From the NCBI RefSeq assembly GCF_019976755.1, contig NZ_AP023441.1, positions 4,275,501 through 4,339,500 of the forward strand: a DNA stretch of 64,000 nucleotides, read 5' to 3'. This document shows positions 24,061 through 33,433 of this stretch, in pieces. The first letter of the stretch is position 1; each line of letters begins with the position of its first letter. This stretch comes from Nostoc sp. MS1 (GTDB lineage: Bacteria > Cyanobacteriota > Cyanobacteriia > Cyanobacteriales > Nostocaceae). A program made the translations under genes and the position numbers. The notes under the pieces are model-generated. The model did no database searches, was not told the DNA's origin, and was given only the letters and a program-made list of their open reading frames with translations.

Positions 24061-24327
24061 TTAACGATTTGGATTTTTGAAGAGTCCGGCTACTAGCAAA
24101 ACAATGCCAATTGAAAAAATATAAATACTCTGGAGTAAAAAACAATCACCACTAAGTCTTAAGTAGGCTGCTCTTATTTGTGGATCAGTGTTAAATCTAC
24201 TACCAAGTATCCAATTTATACTGATTCCAAATTGTAATGGTAGTGACCAGATGCTGATAAAGGAGATTATAGTTAGTACAATACCAGTGATTATTAAAGT
24301 CTGATTGAGTGAAAAGCGTCGTAACAT
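24061..24327 (-). CDS. Small membrane protein of unknown function
   Basis: 88 residues with two hydrophobic helices, about 12-32 (LIITGIVLTIISFISIWSLP) and 65-82 (SIYIFSIGIVLLVAGLF), joined by a polar loop. No family recognised. The frame is well separated from its neighbours and transcribed towards the psaK pair. It could be a chance frame, but the clean two-helix pattern and ATG start make a real gene likely. Confidence 0.55.
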   Translation of the reverse strand: MLRRFSLNQTLIITGIVLTIISFISIWSLPLQFGISINWILGSRFNTDPQIRAAYLRLSGDCFLLQSIYIFSIGIVLLVAGLFKNPNR

Positions 24328-24585
24328 GGTTTAGATAGTGAAATTTTGAGCTACTAAAATAGTATGGGAATATGCAATCAGGTTCAAAAATTACTTTAAG
24401 GCAGAAAAATTAATTATGTTTGGGTTTTTGGGACAATAACCACGAAAAAACTGTTGTCACAAGCTACTACTATTCCTCATAACTAAAAGAATTTACTAAA
24501 AGGCTTATTTCTTAGGGTTATTTCACAATTTACAAAAATTTCCTAGCCTAATCTTAGGTTCGCTAAAGCATAGGGTAATATTTGT

Positions 24586-25155
24586 ATGACAGCTAATGTT
24601 TCTAATGACATCAATAAGAATATCAATGGATCGCTAGTAATTGGCGTTCTCTTGGTTGTTTTAGGAATTATTGCGATCGCTATACCCACTATTTCTACAA
24701 TTTTTGCGGAAACTTGGGTTGCATTGATTCTAATTTCTTCAGGATTTGCCAAACTAGTTTATGCTACTCAAACCCGCCAGCAAGGTGGTTTTATTTGGAA
24801 AATATTATTGAGTGGTCTTTACATCGCTACAGGTATGATGTTGTTTGTTTACCCCAGAACAGGTATTCTGACACTCACCTTGTTATTGGGTAGCTTTTTA
24901 CTAACAGAAGGTACATTCGAGCTAATTCTCGCTTTCCGCATACGTCCTCAACAAAACTGGACTTGGGTTTTGGGTGACGGCATTATTACCTTAATATTAG
25001 GCGCAATGGTTTGGTTCCAATGGCCTTTCGACGCGCCTTGGTTGTTGGGAACTCTAGTAGGTGTTAGCGTTTTATTTACAGGAGTCTCCCGCGTTATGCT
25101 TTCCTGGAATGCACGTACTGCACTCAATGAATCTGATTCAGCAGCAAGTGTTTAA
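24586..25155 (+). CDS. HdeD family membrane protein (DUF308)
   Basis: 189 residues with six predicted transmembrane helices in three pairs, the DUF308 repeat pattern. Typical stretches: GVLLVVLGIIAIAIPTISTI, LISSGFAKLVYAT, GMMLFVYPRTGILTLTLLLGSFLLTEG and GAMVWFQWPFDAPWLLGTLVG. HdeD in enterobacteria is linked to acid resistance; the cyanobacterial relatives have no established role. ATG start chosen from the first methionine. Followed directly by an STRR palindrome. Confidence 0.88.
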   Translation: MTANVSNDINKNINGSLVIGVLLVVLGIIAIAIPTISTIFAETWVALILISSGFAKLVYATQTRQQGGFIWKILLSGLYIATGMMLFVYPRTGILTLTLLLGSFLLTEGTFELILAFRIRPQQNWTWVLGDGIITLILGAMVWFQWPFDAPWLLGTLVGVSVLFTGVSRVMLSWNARTALNESDSAASV

Positions 25156-25156
25156 T

Positions 25157-25240
25157 TAGTTGTTAGTCATTAGTCAATAGTCAATAGTCATAAAACTGCA
25201 ACTATTGACTGTTGACTATGGACTATGGACTACTAAACTA
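25157..25240. repeat. STRR palindrome after the HdeD-like gene
   Basis: Left part has agtcatt/agtcaat units, right part the mirrored attgact/gttgact/atggact units, so the whole folds into a long imperfect hairpin. It sits between two convergent genes. Confidence 0.65.
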
Positions 25241-25772
25241 TTCTCTTTTCTAAATATTGACCTATCATTATCTGTTCACCTGCACGAGAAATTATGGTCT
25301 GTCTGGTACGGTATTTGTTACCTATTAGCTTTAATTCTTCTTCAAATACCGAACCCTTATATTCAGTTCGCAAATATAGAGTTTTGGTGTTAGGGAAATT
25401 ATACTTGGCGGTGACTGGTTTGGATGTAGCGAAACCGCGATCGCGGTACAAGTTGTTTCCTAACGCACCAAACAGAGTTGAACCTTGCGACTCAGTTCTA
25501 TCTTTTAGAACATCCGTACTGCACCAATTCACTTCTGCACCACACACTAAAATAACTGACTCAGGTAATTCATGTATCTGAGCCAGTTTTTGTAGTTCTT
25601 CACAGCCTTGTTCTAAAAATCGAATATTGATAATACTCTCCATCTCCTTGGTTTCTCCATCAGGGAGAGTATAGTAACGTCTCTCGGAACGCCACTGACC
25701 AACAGATTCTTGAAAGAACTCAATAATTTGCGACTCATCAGCTGTGTGTGCAAGTTTTAGCGGTAATGTCAC
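25233..25772 (-). CDS. Phycobiliprotein chromophore lyase, CpcS/CpeS family
   Basis: 179-residue lipocalin-like lyase family that attaches phycocyanobilin to cysteines of phycobiliproteins. Family features: FFQESVGQWRSERRYYTLPDGETKEMES near the N-terminus (conserved W and R residues of the bilin pocket), WCSTDVLKDRTESQGSTLFGALGNNLYRDRGFATSKPV in the centre and the closing strands TRTEYKGSVFEEELKLIG-like. Nostoc genomes carry several CpcS paralogs of differing activity, and I cannot say from sequence whether this one is catalytically competent. Monocistronic. Confidence 0.87.
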   Translation of the reverse strand: MTLPLKLAHTADESQIIEFFQESVGQWRSERRYYTLPDGETKEMESIINIRFLEQGCEELQKLAQIHELPESVILVCGAEVNWCSTDVLKDRTESQGSTLFGALGNNLYRDRGFATSKPVTAKYNFPNTKTLYLRTEYKGSVFEEELKLIGNKYRTRQTIISRAGEQIMIGQYLEKRIV

Positions 25773-26372
25773 TCTTATTTTTCCTCGCTTAAATAAAATA
25801 AATAGTTGATTTTACCCGTATAATACATCGTAACAAAACACAATTTATCTTAAGAAAAGTTAATATTCTTACGAAATACTCAAAATTTTTTATGACATAG
25901 TTAGTATTTTTGCTAATATTTATGTATATTTAGATTTACTAAATATCTGTATCTTGTGTTAAAAACTGAGAAACTAGTTTAGTTTCCCTACTATCTAAAC
26001 ATAGATAAAACCAAGTTCATAGAAGAAACTAATACCAAATATATATTCCATTCAACAATGGACAATAGACAATGGACAATTAATAATTGACTTTTTCCCT
26101 CTCGCGCTTAAGTAAGAGGATTGGAGACAAGGATTTATTTTTTGATTTTTTCTCCTTAAAAGGAGAGGTCTTAAACCTTGAATGAAACAATTGTCAATTA
26201 TCAATTGATAAAATATCAGCCTTTATTTGTACTTTATATGTCAAAAGTAGTAATTTCTAATGCCAAGAATTAGGTTATCTTAATCATATTTTGCAGCCCG
26301 TACTGTATATAGAGAATCGCTAGGTAAAACAGGCTGTTATTGTAATAACTTCGTCACAAAAACGAACTATAA
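25773..26372. other. 600-bp intergenic region upstream of the RND efflux operon
   Basis: Very AT-rich. It must hold promoters for the CpcS-like gene and the efflux operon, but none stands out. A repeat element occupies about 26050-26210 (listed separately). No open frame of interest and no RNA gene recognised. Confidence 0.5.
26050..26212. repeat. Inverted-repeat-bounded intergenic element
   Basis: Left end carries caatggacaatagacaatgg heptamers and caattaataattgac; the right end reads caattgtcaattatcaattg in opposite sense. The interior contains a smaller hairpin TCTCCTT-AAAA-GGAGA (about 26150-26168). The arrangement resembles a decayed MITE bounded by STRR sequence; no target duplication is obvious. 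Confidence 0.4.
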
Positions 26373-27821
26373 ATGATTTTAAACAACAACATTAGAGCAA
26401 AAATCATGAAACAGCAAACTTACCCAGCTATCACCCCTTTACGGAAGACCAAGGTTCAATTTATGGAAGCAGATTTTGCCAACAGCCAAGGACTTCCTCA
26501 ATGGCTATCGGCAAAATCTATCTTATTGTTTACTTGTCTGTTGAGTATGGGAGTATTGACCGCAAGCTGTGGTTCAATGCCTAAAGAAGCAGCAGAAGCT
26601 CAATCACAACGGCAGGGAGGGAGAGAAAGAGGAGGGTTAGCACCTGTAGACGTAGCGATCGCCAGTACAGATAGACTAGAAACACAACCAGAATACACAG
26701 GTACAACCATACCCTTCCGTACAGTATCATTGCGATCACAAGTAGAAGGTAGGTTATTATCCCTAAACACTGATGTAGGTAACACCGTTAAACAAGGGCA
26801 AAACATCGGGAGATTGGATGATGTCCTACTAACTACAGAATTAAGAAGGGCAGAAGCAGAACTCGCCGCCCTGCAATCTGAAGTAGCTAGAGCTACAACT
26901 CAAGTAAGTAATGTACGTACCCAAGTTGAAAGAGAAAGGCTACAGGTAGCCCAAACAGAAGCCGATGCCAAACGCCAAGAGAGATTATTCAAAGAAGGAG
27001 CCATTTCCGAACAAGCCGCCCAGCAAGCACGCACCGAAGCCAACACAGCCGCCCAAGCACTACGTGCAGCCATAGCCCAGGTACGCACAGAACAACAAGC
27101 CGTTGCTGCTGCTAAAGGTAGAGTATTCGCCCAACAAGCCTTAGTTGCTCAAACCAAAGAGCGCCGCTCCTATACAAACCTCATATCACCTATTACTGGT
27201 GTCATCAGCGAAAAAGCTACAGAACCTGGTAATCTTCTACAAGCAGGCGGAGAAGTTTTAAAAATTGCCGACTTGAGCCAAATCAAAGTAGTAGTGCAAG
27301 TTTCCGAATTAGAACTAGGACAAATTCGACTCGGACAACCTGTACAAGTTCGCTTAGATGCCTTTCCCAACCAAACAATTAATGGTAGAGTCATCCGCAT
27401 TTCCCCAGCCGCCGATGCTACAGCGCGTTTGATTCCAGTAGAAGTAGTAATTCCCAACACTCAAGCCAATATTGGTAGTGGACTACTCGCACGGGTTAAC
27501 TTTGCCAACCAGACACCAGAAAGAGTAGTCGTGTCACAAACAGCTATCCAAAAAGAAGGACGAAACCAGGAAACCTCTGCAAATACAGGGCGACAATCAC
27601 AACCCCAGAACGGCACATTATACGTAGTTACAGATAATCAAGGTAAACCAACAGTCACAGCACGCACCGTCAAATTAGGAAAAAGTGCTGATGGCAAAGT
27701 AGAAATTTTATCTGGTTTACAACCAGGAGAACGCTATGTTGCGCGTAGTGGTAGACCTTTAAAAAATGGTGAACCAGTACGCCTCTCAATTCTTTCCGAA
27801 AAGATCCCGGCAAGGAATTAA
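26373..27821 (+). CDS. RND efflux adaptor (HlyD/AcrA family)
   Basis: 482-residue periplasmic adaptor joining an inner-membrane RND pump to an outer-membrane channel. After an N-terminal signal region (LLFTCLLSMGVLTASCGS, possible weak lipobox) come the biotinyl-lipoyl half motif (VEGRLLSLNTDVGNTVKQGQ), a long coiled-coil hairpin (about 150-260, Ala/Gln/Glu-rich), the second lipoyl half (ISPITGVISEKATEPGNLL) and beta-barrel (VRLDAFPNQTINGRVIRISP). Starts at 26373, 26406 and 26463 are all possible; no strong ribosome binding site decides. The pump gene begins 54 bp downstream. Confidence 0.92.
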   Translation: MILNNNIRAKIMKQQTYPAITPLRKTKVQFMEADFANSQGLPQWLSAKSILLFTCLLSMGVLTASCGSMPKEAAEAQSQRQGGRERGGLAPVDVAIASTDRLETQPEYTGTTIPFRTVSLRSQVEGRLLSLNTDVGNTVKQGQNIGRLDDVLLTTELRRAEAELAALQSEVARATTQVSNVRTQVERERLQVAQTEADAKRQERLFKEGAISEQAAQQARTEANTAAQALRAAIAQVRTEQQAVAAAKGRVFAQQALVAQTKERRSYTNLISPITGVISEKATEPGNLLQAGGEVLKIADLSQIKVVVQVSELELGQIRLGQPVQVRLDAFPNQTINGRVIRISPAADATARLIPVEVVIPNTQANIGSGLLARVNFANQTPERVVVSQTAIQKEGRNQETSANTGRQSQPQNGTLYVVTDNQGKPTVTARTVKLGKSADGKVEILSGLQPGERYVARSGRPLKNGEPVRLSILSEKIPARN

Positions 27822-27875
27822 AAATTCAAAGTAAAGATGAGTTTTTTGAATTTTGAATTGGAGTAAAGCAACCTA

Positions 27876-30800
27876 ATGCAGCAAGTAACCAAAAGTAGTG
27901 GATTTAGCATAAGTGCTGTATCCATTCGCCAACATATCGGTACACTCATGCTTACCCTAGCAGTGATAGTGCTGGGTATATTTTTCATTATTAATTTGCC
28001 TGTAGATTTATTACCTTCCATTACCTATCCTCGGATTGGTGCGCGGATAGAAGCACCAGGAATTTCTCCAGAGGTAGCAATTGATGAAATAACTAGACCT
28101 TTGGAAGAAGCCTTCTCCGCAACAGAGGGTGTAGTACAAGTTTTTTCCCAAACTCGTGAGGGACAAGTTAGTTTGGACTTGTTCTTTGAGCCGGGGGGTA
28201 ACATCGACCAAGCCTTAAACGATGCTACCGCCGCCTTTAATAGAGCTAGAAGCACTTTACCTGACACCATTGAAGAACCACGTCTATTCAAAGTTGACCC
28301 TTCGCAATTGCCAGTATATGAATTTGCCTTAACTTCCCCCTCATTAGAAGGGCTAGATTTACGAGTATTTGCCGAAGAAGAATTAGCTCGTGAATTAGGC
28401 GTAGTATCTGGCGTAGCTGGGGTAGATGTATCCGGTGGAGTGCAAGAAGAAGTCACAGTCAATATCGACCTAGACCGCTTGCAGGCTTTGGGTGTAGGCT
28501 TAACCAATGTCCTAGATGAACTCAGAGATCGCAACGTCGATATTTCTGGCGGTAGGATTTTGGGACAAAATTCCGAACCCTTAACCCGTACAGTAGGACG
28601 CTTTAAAAGTGCAGAAGAACTAAAAAATCTGTCCTTTGAAGTGTCTTCAACAGTCAACAGTCAACAGTCAGCAGTCAACACTTCGGCAAGCTCAGTGCAG
28701 GGCAGTCAACAGCCAACAGCCAACAGCCAACAGTCCCCAATCCGTCGCGTCTATCTCCGTGACTTTGCCCAAGTCATCGATGGTTCAGAACAACAAAGAA
28801 TATATGTCTCACTCAATGGTCAACCAGCCGTAAAAGTAAGTATTCAAAAACAACCAGATGCCAACACTATTAATGTTGTTGATGCTGTCAAAAAACGTTT
28901 AGAAGAATTGCAACAATCTGGCGTAATTCCTGAAGGTACGGTGATTACACCTACCTTAGATGAATCAAGGTTTATCCGCAATTCTATCTCCAATGTTACT
29001 AGTTCTGGCTTGATAGGTACAGCATTAGCTGCGATCGCTGTTCTTCTCTTCCTGGGTTCCATCAGACAAACCTTGATTATCGTTGTTGCCATCCCCCTAG
29101 CCACCCTCGCCGCAATCATCTTAATGGGGTTATTCGGCTTATCCATCAACGTCTTTAGCTTGGGTGGTTTAGCCTTGGGTGTGGGTATAGTTGTTGACAA
29201 CTCCATCGTCATGTTAGAAAGCATCGCCGAAGGTGTGGGGATGACTCCTGGGAAAGACAACAAAAGCCGTTTAAGTAAACAGCAATTGCTTTCCCAATCT
29301 GAACAAAGTAGCCGAGAAGTAGAATCAGCCTTAATAGCTTCTACTAGTACTAATTTAGTAGCAGTGTTACCATTTTTACTTATTGGTGGCTTCATCGCTT
29401 TACTGTTTAACGAACTCATCCTCACCATCAGCTTTTCCGTAGCAGCTTCCATCGTTATTGCTGTTACTATAGTACCGATGCTCGCCTCGCGGTTATTGGG
29501 TTGGAAACTTTCTAGCGGCTTAAGCAACTTCTGGCCATTGCGGAAATTTAACGAGCGTTTTGATGCGGCGACTAGAGGATATGGTAGATTTTTGGCTGGG
29601 ATATTACGCTGGCGATTAGTTACAGTTGCGATCGCTATTCTCCTACTTGGTGGTGGTAGTTTATGGATGGCTCCCCAAATACCCCAACAAATCCTCCCCC
29701 GTATTAGTACAGGACAAGCTAGCTTATTTGCTCAGTTTCCGCCGGGTACGCCCCTAGAAACTAACCGCAAAGTCATGAATGCGGTAGATGAAATTATCCG
29801 TCAACAGCCAGAAACAGAATACACCTTCACCACAGCAGGCGGTGCTTTATTTAGCAATACTACCAGTGAAAACCCCTTACGCGGTACTAGCACCATTACC
29901 CTAAAATCAGGTACTAATGTCGATGCTTATGTAGAAAGAGTTACCCAAGAATTAAACAAATTAAATTTAGCAGGTATTCGTTTACGCTTGTCTCCTGGTC
30001 AAGTCCGGGGATTAATTACCAATAACTCCCCTGTACGTAACGCTGATGTTGATGTAATTCTCCAAGGGAATAACGCAGACACATTACAACAAGCCAGCCG
30101 TCAGGTACTAACAGCTTTAGAAGAACAAGTCACCCAAGCTAGATTTCGTCCTGATGCAGATGAACGACAGCCAGAAGTGCAAATCCTCCCAGACTGGGAA
30201 AGAGTCTCTGCATTAGGACTAACTACGAGAGAAATCGGGGACACAATTCAGACAGCTTTAGAAGGTAGCATCCCTACACAACTACAACGCGGTAATCGCT
30301 TAGTAGATGTGCGCGTCCAGTTGAACGAGTCAAAACTGCAAACAGGTTCCCAACTGGAGAGATTACCTTTATTTGTCGATAACAATCGCCAAGTTCGCCT
30401 AAGTGATGTGGCTAAGATTACCGAAGCTCAAGCACCTGGAGAAATTCAACGTATTAACCAACGTCAAGTGGCTATCTTTGCCGGGAATTTAACCGAGGGA
30501 GCAAGCCTTAGCCGTGCTATAGAAGAGGTAAATAACGTTATTAGTAACCTACAACTACCAGAAGGCGTAAGTGTTTTACCCAGCGCCGCCGCAGAATCGA
30601 ATCAACAATTGCAAAGTTCATTGCAACTATTAGGTGGGTTAGCTAGTTTCCTTGTATTTGTAGTCATGGCGGTACAATACAATTCCCTCATTGACCCTCT
30701 AGTAATTATGTTTACTATTCCCCTAGCATTAGCTGGGGGTATTTTCGGACTTTACATTACTCAGACTGCGATCGGTGCAACCGTGATTGTGGGTGCAGTG

Positions 30801-31169
30801 TTACTAGTGGGGATTGTGGTAAATAACGCTATTATCATGGTCGAATTGGCAAATCAAATCCGCGATCGCGACAAAGTTGACCGCCGCACCGCCATTTTGC
30901 AAGCCGCCCCCCAACGCTTACGCCCTGTATTAATGACTACCATTACCACGGTGTTGGGTATGTTCCCCCTAGCCTTGGGAATTGGTGAAGGCTCCGAATT
31001 TCTGCAACCATTAGGTATAGTAGTGTTTTCCGGTTTATCCTTAGCAACAGTTTTGACACTGTTCATCATCCCTTGCTTTTATACCCTACTCCACGATTTA
31101 CTCGGCGGCGGTTGGAGTAAGCCTTTGTCTACTCAGTTACAAAGATTGACGAAAAGGTTTAAGTTCTAA
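27876..31169 (+). CDS. RND multidrug efflux pump (AcrB/HAE1 family) with in-frame repeat insertion
   Basis: 1097-residue inner-membrane proton antiporter. Twelve transmembrane helices in the RND layout: TM1 at about 22-40, a periplasmic loop to about 380, helices 380-600, second loop and C-terminal helices. TM4 has the proton-relay pair in GIVVDNSIVMLESIAEG, matched by GIVVNNAIIMVELAN in the second half. Residues about 257-288 are a Ser/Gln/Asn-rich insert translated from heptamer repeats (28644-28739) in the first periplasmic loop. The frame stays open, so the pump may remain functional. Operon with the upstream adaptor; the substrate is unknown and no outer-membrane factor is linked. Confidence 0.94.
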   Translation: MQQVTKSSGFSISAVSIRQHIGTLMLTLAVIVLGIFFIINLPVDLLPSITYPRIGARIEAPGISPEVAIDEITRPLEEAFSATEGVVQVFSQTREGQVSLDLFFEPGGNIDQALNDATAAFNRARSTLPDTIEEPRLFKVDPSQLPVYEFALTSPSLEGLDLRVFAEEELARELGVVSGVAGVDVSGGVQEEVTVNIDLDRLQALGVGLTNVLDELRDRNVDISGGRILGQNSEPLTRTVGRFKSAEELKNLSFEVSSTVNSQQSAVNTSASSVQGSQQPTANSQQSPIRRVYLRDFAQVIDGSEQQRIYVSLNGQPAVKVSIQKQPDANTINVVDAVKKRLEELQQSGVIPEGTVITPTLDESRFIRNSISNVTSSGLIGTALAAIAVLLFLGSIRQTLIIVVAIPLATLAAIILMGLFGLSINVFSLGGLALGVGIVVDNSIVMLESIAEGVGMTPGKDNKSRLSKQQLLSQSEQSSREVESALIASTSTNLVAVLPFLLIGGFIALLFNELILTISFSVAASIVIAVTIVPMLASRLLGWKLSSGLSNFWPLRKFNERFDAATRGYGRFLAGILRWRLVTVAIAILLLGGGSLWMAPQIPQQILPRISTGQASLFAQFPPGTPLETNRKVMNAVDEIIRQQPETEYTFTTAGGALFSNTTSENPLRGTSTITLKSGTNVDAYVERVTQELNKLNLAGIRLRLSPGQVRGLITNNSPVRNADVDVILQGNNADTLQQASRQVLTALEEQVTQARFRPDADERQPEVQILPDWERVSALGLTTREIGDTIQTALEGSIPTQLQRGNRLVDVRVQLNESKLQTGSQLERLPLFVDNNRQVRLSDVAKITEAQAPGEIQRINQRQVAIFAGNLTEGASLSRAIEEVNNVISNLQLPEGVSVLPSAAAESNQQLQSSLQLLGGLASFLVFVVMAVQYNSLIDPLVIMFTIPLALAGGIFGLYITQTAIGATVIVGAVLLVGIVVNNAIIMVELANQIRDRDKVDRRTAILQAAPQRLRPVLMTTITTVLGMFPLALGIGEGSEFLQPLGIVVFSGLSLATVLTLFIIPCFYTLLHDLLGGGWSKPLSTQLQRLTKRFKF
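28644..28739. repeat. STRR insertion inside the RND pump gene
   Basis: Two tracts of caacagt-type heptamers (caacagtcaacagtcagcag and cagccaacagccaacagcca) flank a cttcggcaagctcagtg unit. The same heptamers occur between genes in this window (for example 50722-50790). Here they are translated in frame; three heptamers make 21 bases, so frame is kept only at certain copy numbers. Confidence 0.8.
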
Positions 31170-31213
31170 GTGGGTTGAGTGGGGCGATGGCTTAGGTGTA
31201 AGACTGATTTTAG

Positions 31214-31256
31214 AATAACCCAACAGTATTAAAGTATTGTTGGGTTATTTTAATTT
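31214..31256 (+). terminator. Terminator of the RND efflux operon
   Basis: AATAACCCAACA and TGTTGGGTTATT arms around a short AT loop, followed by TTAATTT, 45 bp after the pump stop codon. Confidence 0.75.
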
Positions 31257-31293
31257 AACGTGATGAGAGTGCATGGATGAAGAGAGGCGATCT

Positions 31294-31305
31294 CCTTACG
31301 TAAGG
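31294..31305. promoter_or_regulatory. Perfect palindrome CCTTACGTAAGG upstream of the R-M genes
   Basis: 12-bp perfect dyad 75 bp before the putative restriction gene. Type II systems often use a palindromic control site, but no controller gene is present here, so this may instead be a host-factor site or coincidence. Confidence 0.3.
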
Positions 31306-31379
31306 TATCAAAATTTTTCTATAATTATTAATATATAGTCGTTATCGATGAAATCTTTAAGGGTAATCTGGATTTATAC

Positions 31380-32207
31380 TTGATTATCTTAGTAAAAAGC
31401 TCAAAATCTGTAGTGACTGACGAAAACTTGTATCTCAAAAGATTTTTAGATCCGATCAAAGTTTGTAGACGTTACAAGCCAAAATTTGGCTTAGGGAACC
31501 GAGAGGAAGGTCTAAATTTAGAAGGATTTTTATCACTTTACGGTGCAGATCCGTTTTATTCTTGGATCGGTCTGAACTCAGATTTAATGTATGCTGCACA
31601 CAAAGCTGCTGGTGGTATGACTTCGGTTTATCGACAAGTTGGCAAAGGCTGTGAGAATTTATTTAGGCAGATTGTGATAGACAGCACTGGATATGAAGAT
31701 CCACGTAATGCAACTTCGTCTTACATTGCTAAAACAAAAAATGATAAAGATAAAACACTATCATTGGATGCTCGATTAGAACTTGATGCCATTCAAAACT
31801 ACGATGTGAAAGCAAGAGTGATTCGATGGTTAGCTGACTACAGTACATCATTAATGGTGCCTCATCCAGCCAAGGGAGCAGTATTTGAGGTAAGACAAGG
31901 ATATAAAAGTAAAGACAGCAAGAGACAAAATGCCGACATAGACAATATTGCCGTCGCTTGGGCTAATGGGTACCTACCAGTTTTTGCTATTTTTTCCTCA
32001 CAAATTGATTCAGACTTAGTTTTACGATACCGAAACAGCCGTGGAGGAATAATGATTGGTACTCCAACAGGCAGCAATCAAACTTCATTATTTGTGTTCT
32101 GTCAGGAAGTTTTGGGGTATGATTTAGCAAGTTTCTTTCGTCGTAATTGTGAGCAAATTAGAAGCGAAGTTTACGAAACACTGGAAGCTTTACTAAGTGC
32201 AAACTAA
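31380..32207 (+). CDS. Putative type II restriction endonuclease
   Basis: 275 residues from a TTG start; a GTG at 31413 is an alternative and the first in-frame ATG is far inside. No sequence family is recognised, but a candidate nuclease core is visible: AVFEVRQGYKSKDSKRQNADIDN at about 167-189 has an acidic-x-basic arrangement (E170, K176/K178) after a hydrophobic strand, as in PD-(D/E)XK enzymes. The stop codon shares one base with the start of a DNA methyltransferase gene, the classic layout of a type II R-M pair. The restriction role is therefore mainly inferred from context. Confidence 0.65.
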   Translation: MIILVKSSKSVVTDENLYLKRFLDPIKVCRRYKPKFGLGNREEGLNLEGFLSLYGADPFYSWIGLNSDLMYAAHKAAGGMTSVYRQVGKGCENLFRQIVIDSTGYEDPRNATSSYIAKTKNDKDKTLSLDARLELDAIQNYDVKARVIRWLADYSTSLMVPHPAKGAVFEVRQGYKSKDSKRQNADIDNIAVAWANGYLPVFAIFSSQIDSDLVLRYRNSRGGIMIGTPTGSNQTSLFVFCQEVLGYDLASFFRRNCEQIRSEVYETLEALLSAN

Positions 32208-33433
32208 TGCTAACTACTGCCAAACAAAAATCCGAGTATACTTTCAAAGCAAATCGAAACCTTGGGCGGCATGGATGGCTTAGACTTACACCAGCATACA
32301 GTGTAAAGCTAGTTGAAAAACTTCTTATCTGTTTGGAAAAAGATGCAATTATTGCTGACCCTTTCTCTGGTACAGCTACAACAGGACTGGTTGCTGCTGA
32401 AAAAGGATATAAAGCGATTACATTTGATATCAATCCGTTTCTAATTTGGCTCGGTAAAGTCAAGTGTGAAAACTATTCTGAAAATTATTTGGCTGATATT
32501 CGCCTTCAGGTGCAAAAAGCTCTGGCAGAGTACAAAGCCATAATTCAACAAGAAAATTGGGTTCCACAAATATTTAATATTGAAAGATGGTGGTCTAGAC
32601 AAACACTCCAAGTTTTAGCAGCGCTGAGAGTTGCCTTAGTAGAGCAATTTGGAGAGCCAATAGAAAATAGTAGTTGTGGTTTAATCTGGGTCGCTTTTTG
32701 CCGCCTAGTAATTGAAACTTCATCAGCAGCTTTTAACCATGTTTCTATGTCATTCAATGATAAAGTAACTCATTTCGAGATTGAATATATTGAAGAGCTT
32801 TTCTTAAATATTCTCAATTTTATCTTAAAAACTGCCGAGAACAAAATTCTTGGTAATACTAATATTATAGAAATGGATGCTTGTAAGATTTCAAAATTAA
32901 GCAATATAAAAGTTAATACAATAATAACTTCACCTCCTTATCCAAATCGAATAAGCTATATTCGTGAACTTCGCCCCTATATGTACTGGACAAAATTCTT
33001 AAATGAAGCAAAACAAGCAGGAGAGTTAGATTGGTCAGCGGTTGGTGGAACATGGGGAATCGCAACTAGCCGACTCCTCTCTTGGGAATTACTGGAAAAT
33101 AATTTACCAGAAGAAATTTTTTCTACGGTAGAAAAAATAAGGCTATCTGATGGAAAAAATGCTCAACTGCTATCCATTTATGTGCTGAAGTATTTTCATG
33201 ATATGCACCTGCATCTGAGTTCATTGAAATCAATTCTGCAAGATAAAGCGGAACTACATTATATTGTGGGAAATTCTACCTTTTTTGGAAACATGGTTGA
33301 TACTGCAACATTACTTTCTGCCTCTATGCGTCTTCTTGGCTATTCAGATATTCAGTCAGAAATAATTAGAAAACGTAATTGCAATAAGGCATTGTATGAA
33401 TATTGTGTCTCTGCAAAGTGGTCATCCTCCTGA
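32207..33433 (+). CDS. DNA methyltransferase (amino-methylating, N4-C or N6-A type)
   Basis: 408 residues, starting at the ATG that overlaps the upstream stop (TAATG). The AdoMet-binding motif is DPFSGTATTG (51-60) and the catalytic motif IV is TSPPY (241-245); TSPPY is more usual in N4-cytosine enzymes. The order is AdoMet motif first, then about 180 residues, then the catalytic motif, which resembles the alpha-type arrangement rather than the common beta order. Expected to protect the host at the site cut by the upstream protein; the recognition sequence is unknown. Codon use and AT content are higher than in the neighbours, consistent with horizontal gain. Confidence 0.88.
   Translation: MLTTAKQKSEYTFKANRNLGRHGWLRLTPAYSVKLVEKLLICLEKDAIIADPFSGTATTGLVAAEKGYKAITFDINPFLIWLGKVKCENYSENYLADIRLQVQKALAEYKAIIQQENWVPQIFNIERWWSRQTLQVLAALRVALVEQFGEPIENSSCGLIWVAFCRLVIETSSAAFNHVSMSFNDKVTHFEIEYIEELFLNILNFILKTAENKILGNTNIIEMDACKISKLSNIKVNTIITSPPYPNRISYIRELRPYMYWTKFLNEAKQAGELDWSAVGGTWGIATSRLLSWELLENNLPEEIFSTVEKIRLSDGKNAQLLSIYVLKYFHDMHLHLSSLKSILQDKAELHYIVGNSTFFGNMVDTATLLSASMRLLGYSDIQSEIIRKRNCNKALYEYCVSAKWSSS

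Noticed and set aside
28025..28657. 210-residue minus-strand frame opposite the RND pump gene
   Set aside because: Ser/Pro/Thr-rich shadow of the well-supported pump gene, without family features.
28844..29527. 227-residue minus-strand frame opposite the RND pump gene
   Set aside because: Lies fully inside the pump coding region; its composition follows the opposite strand codons and shows no recognisable domain.
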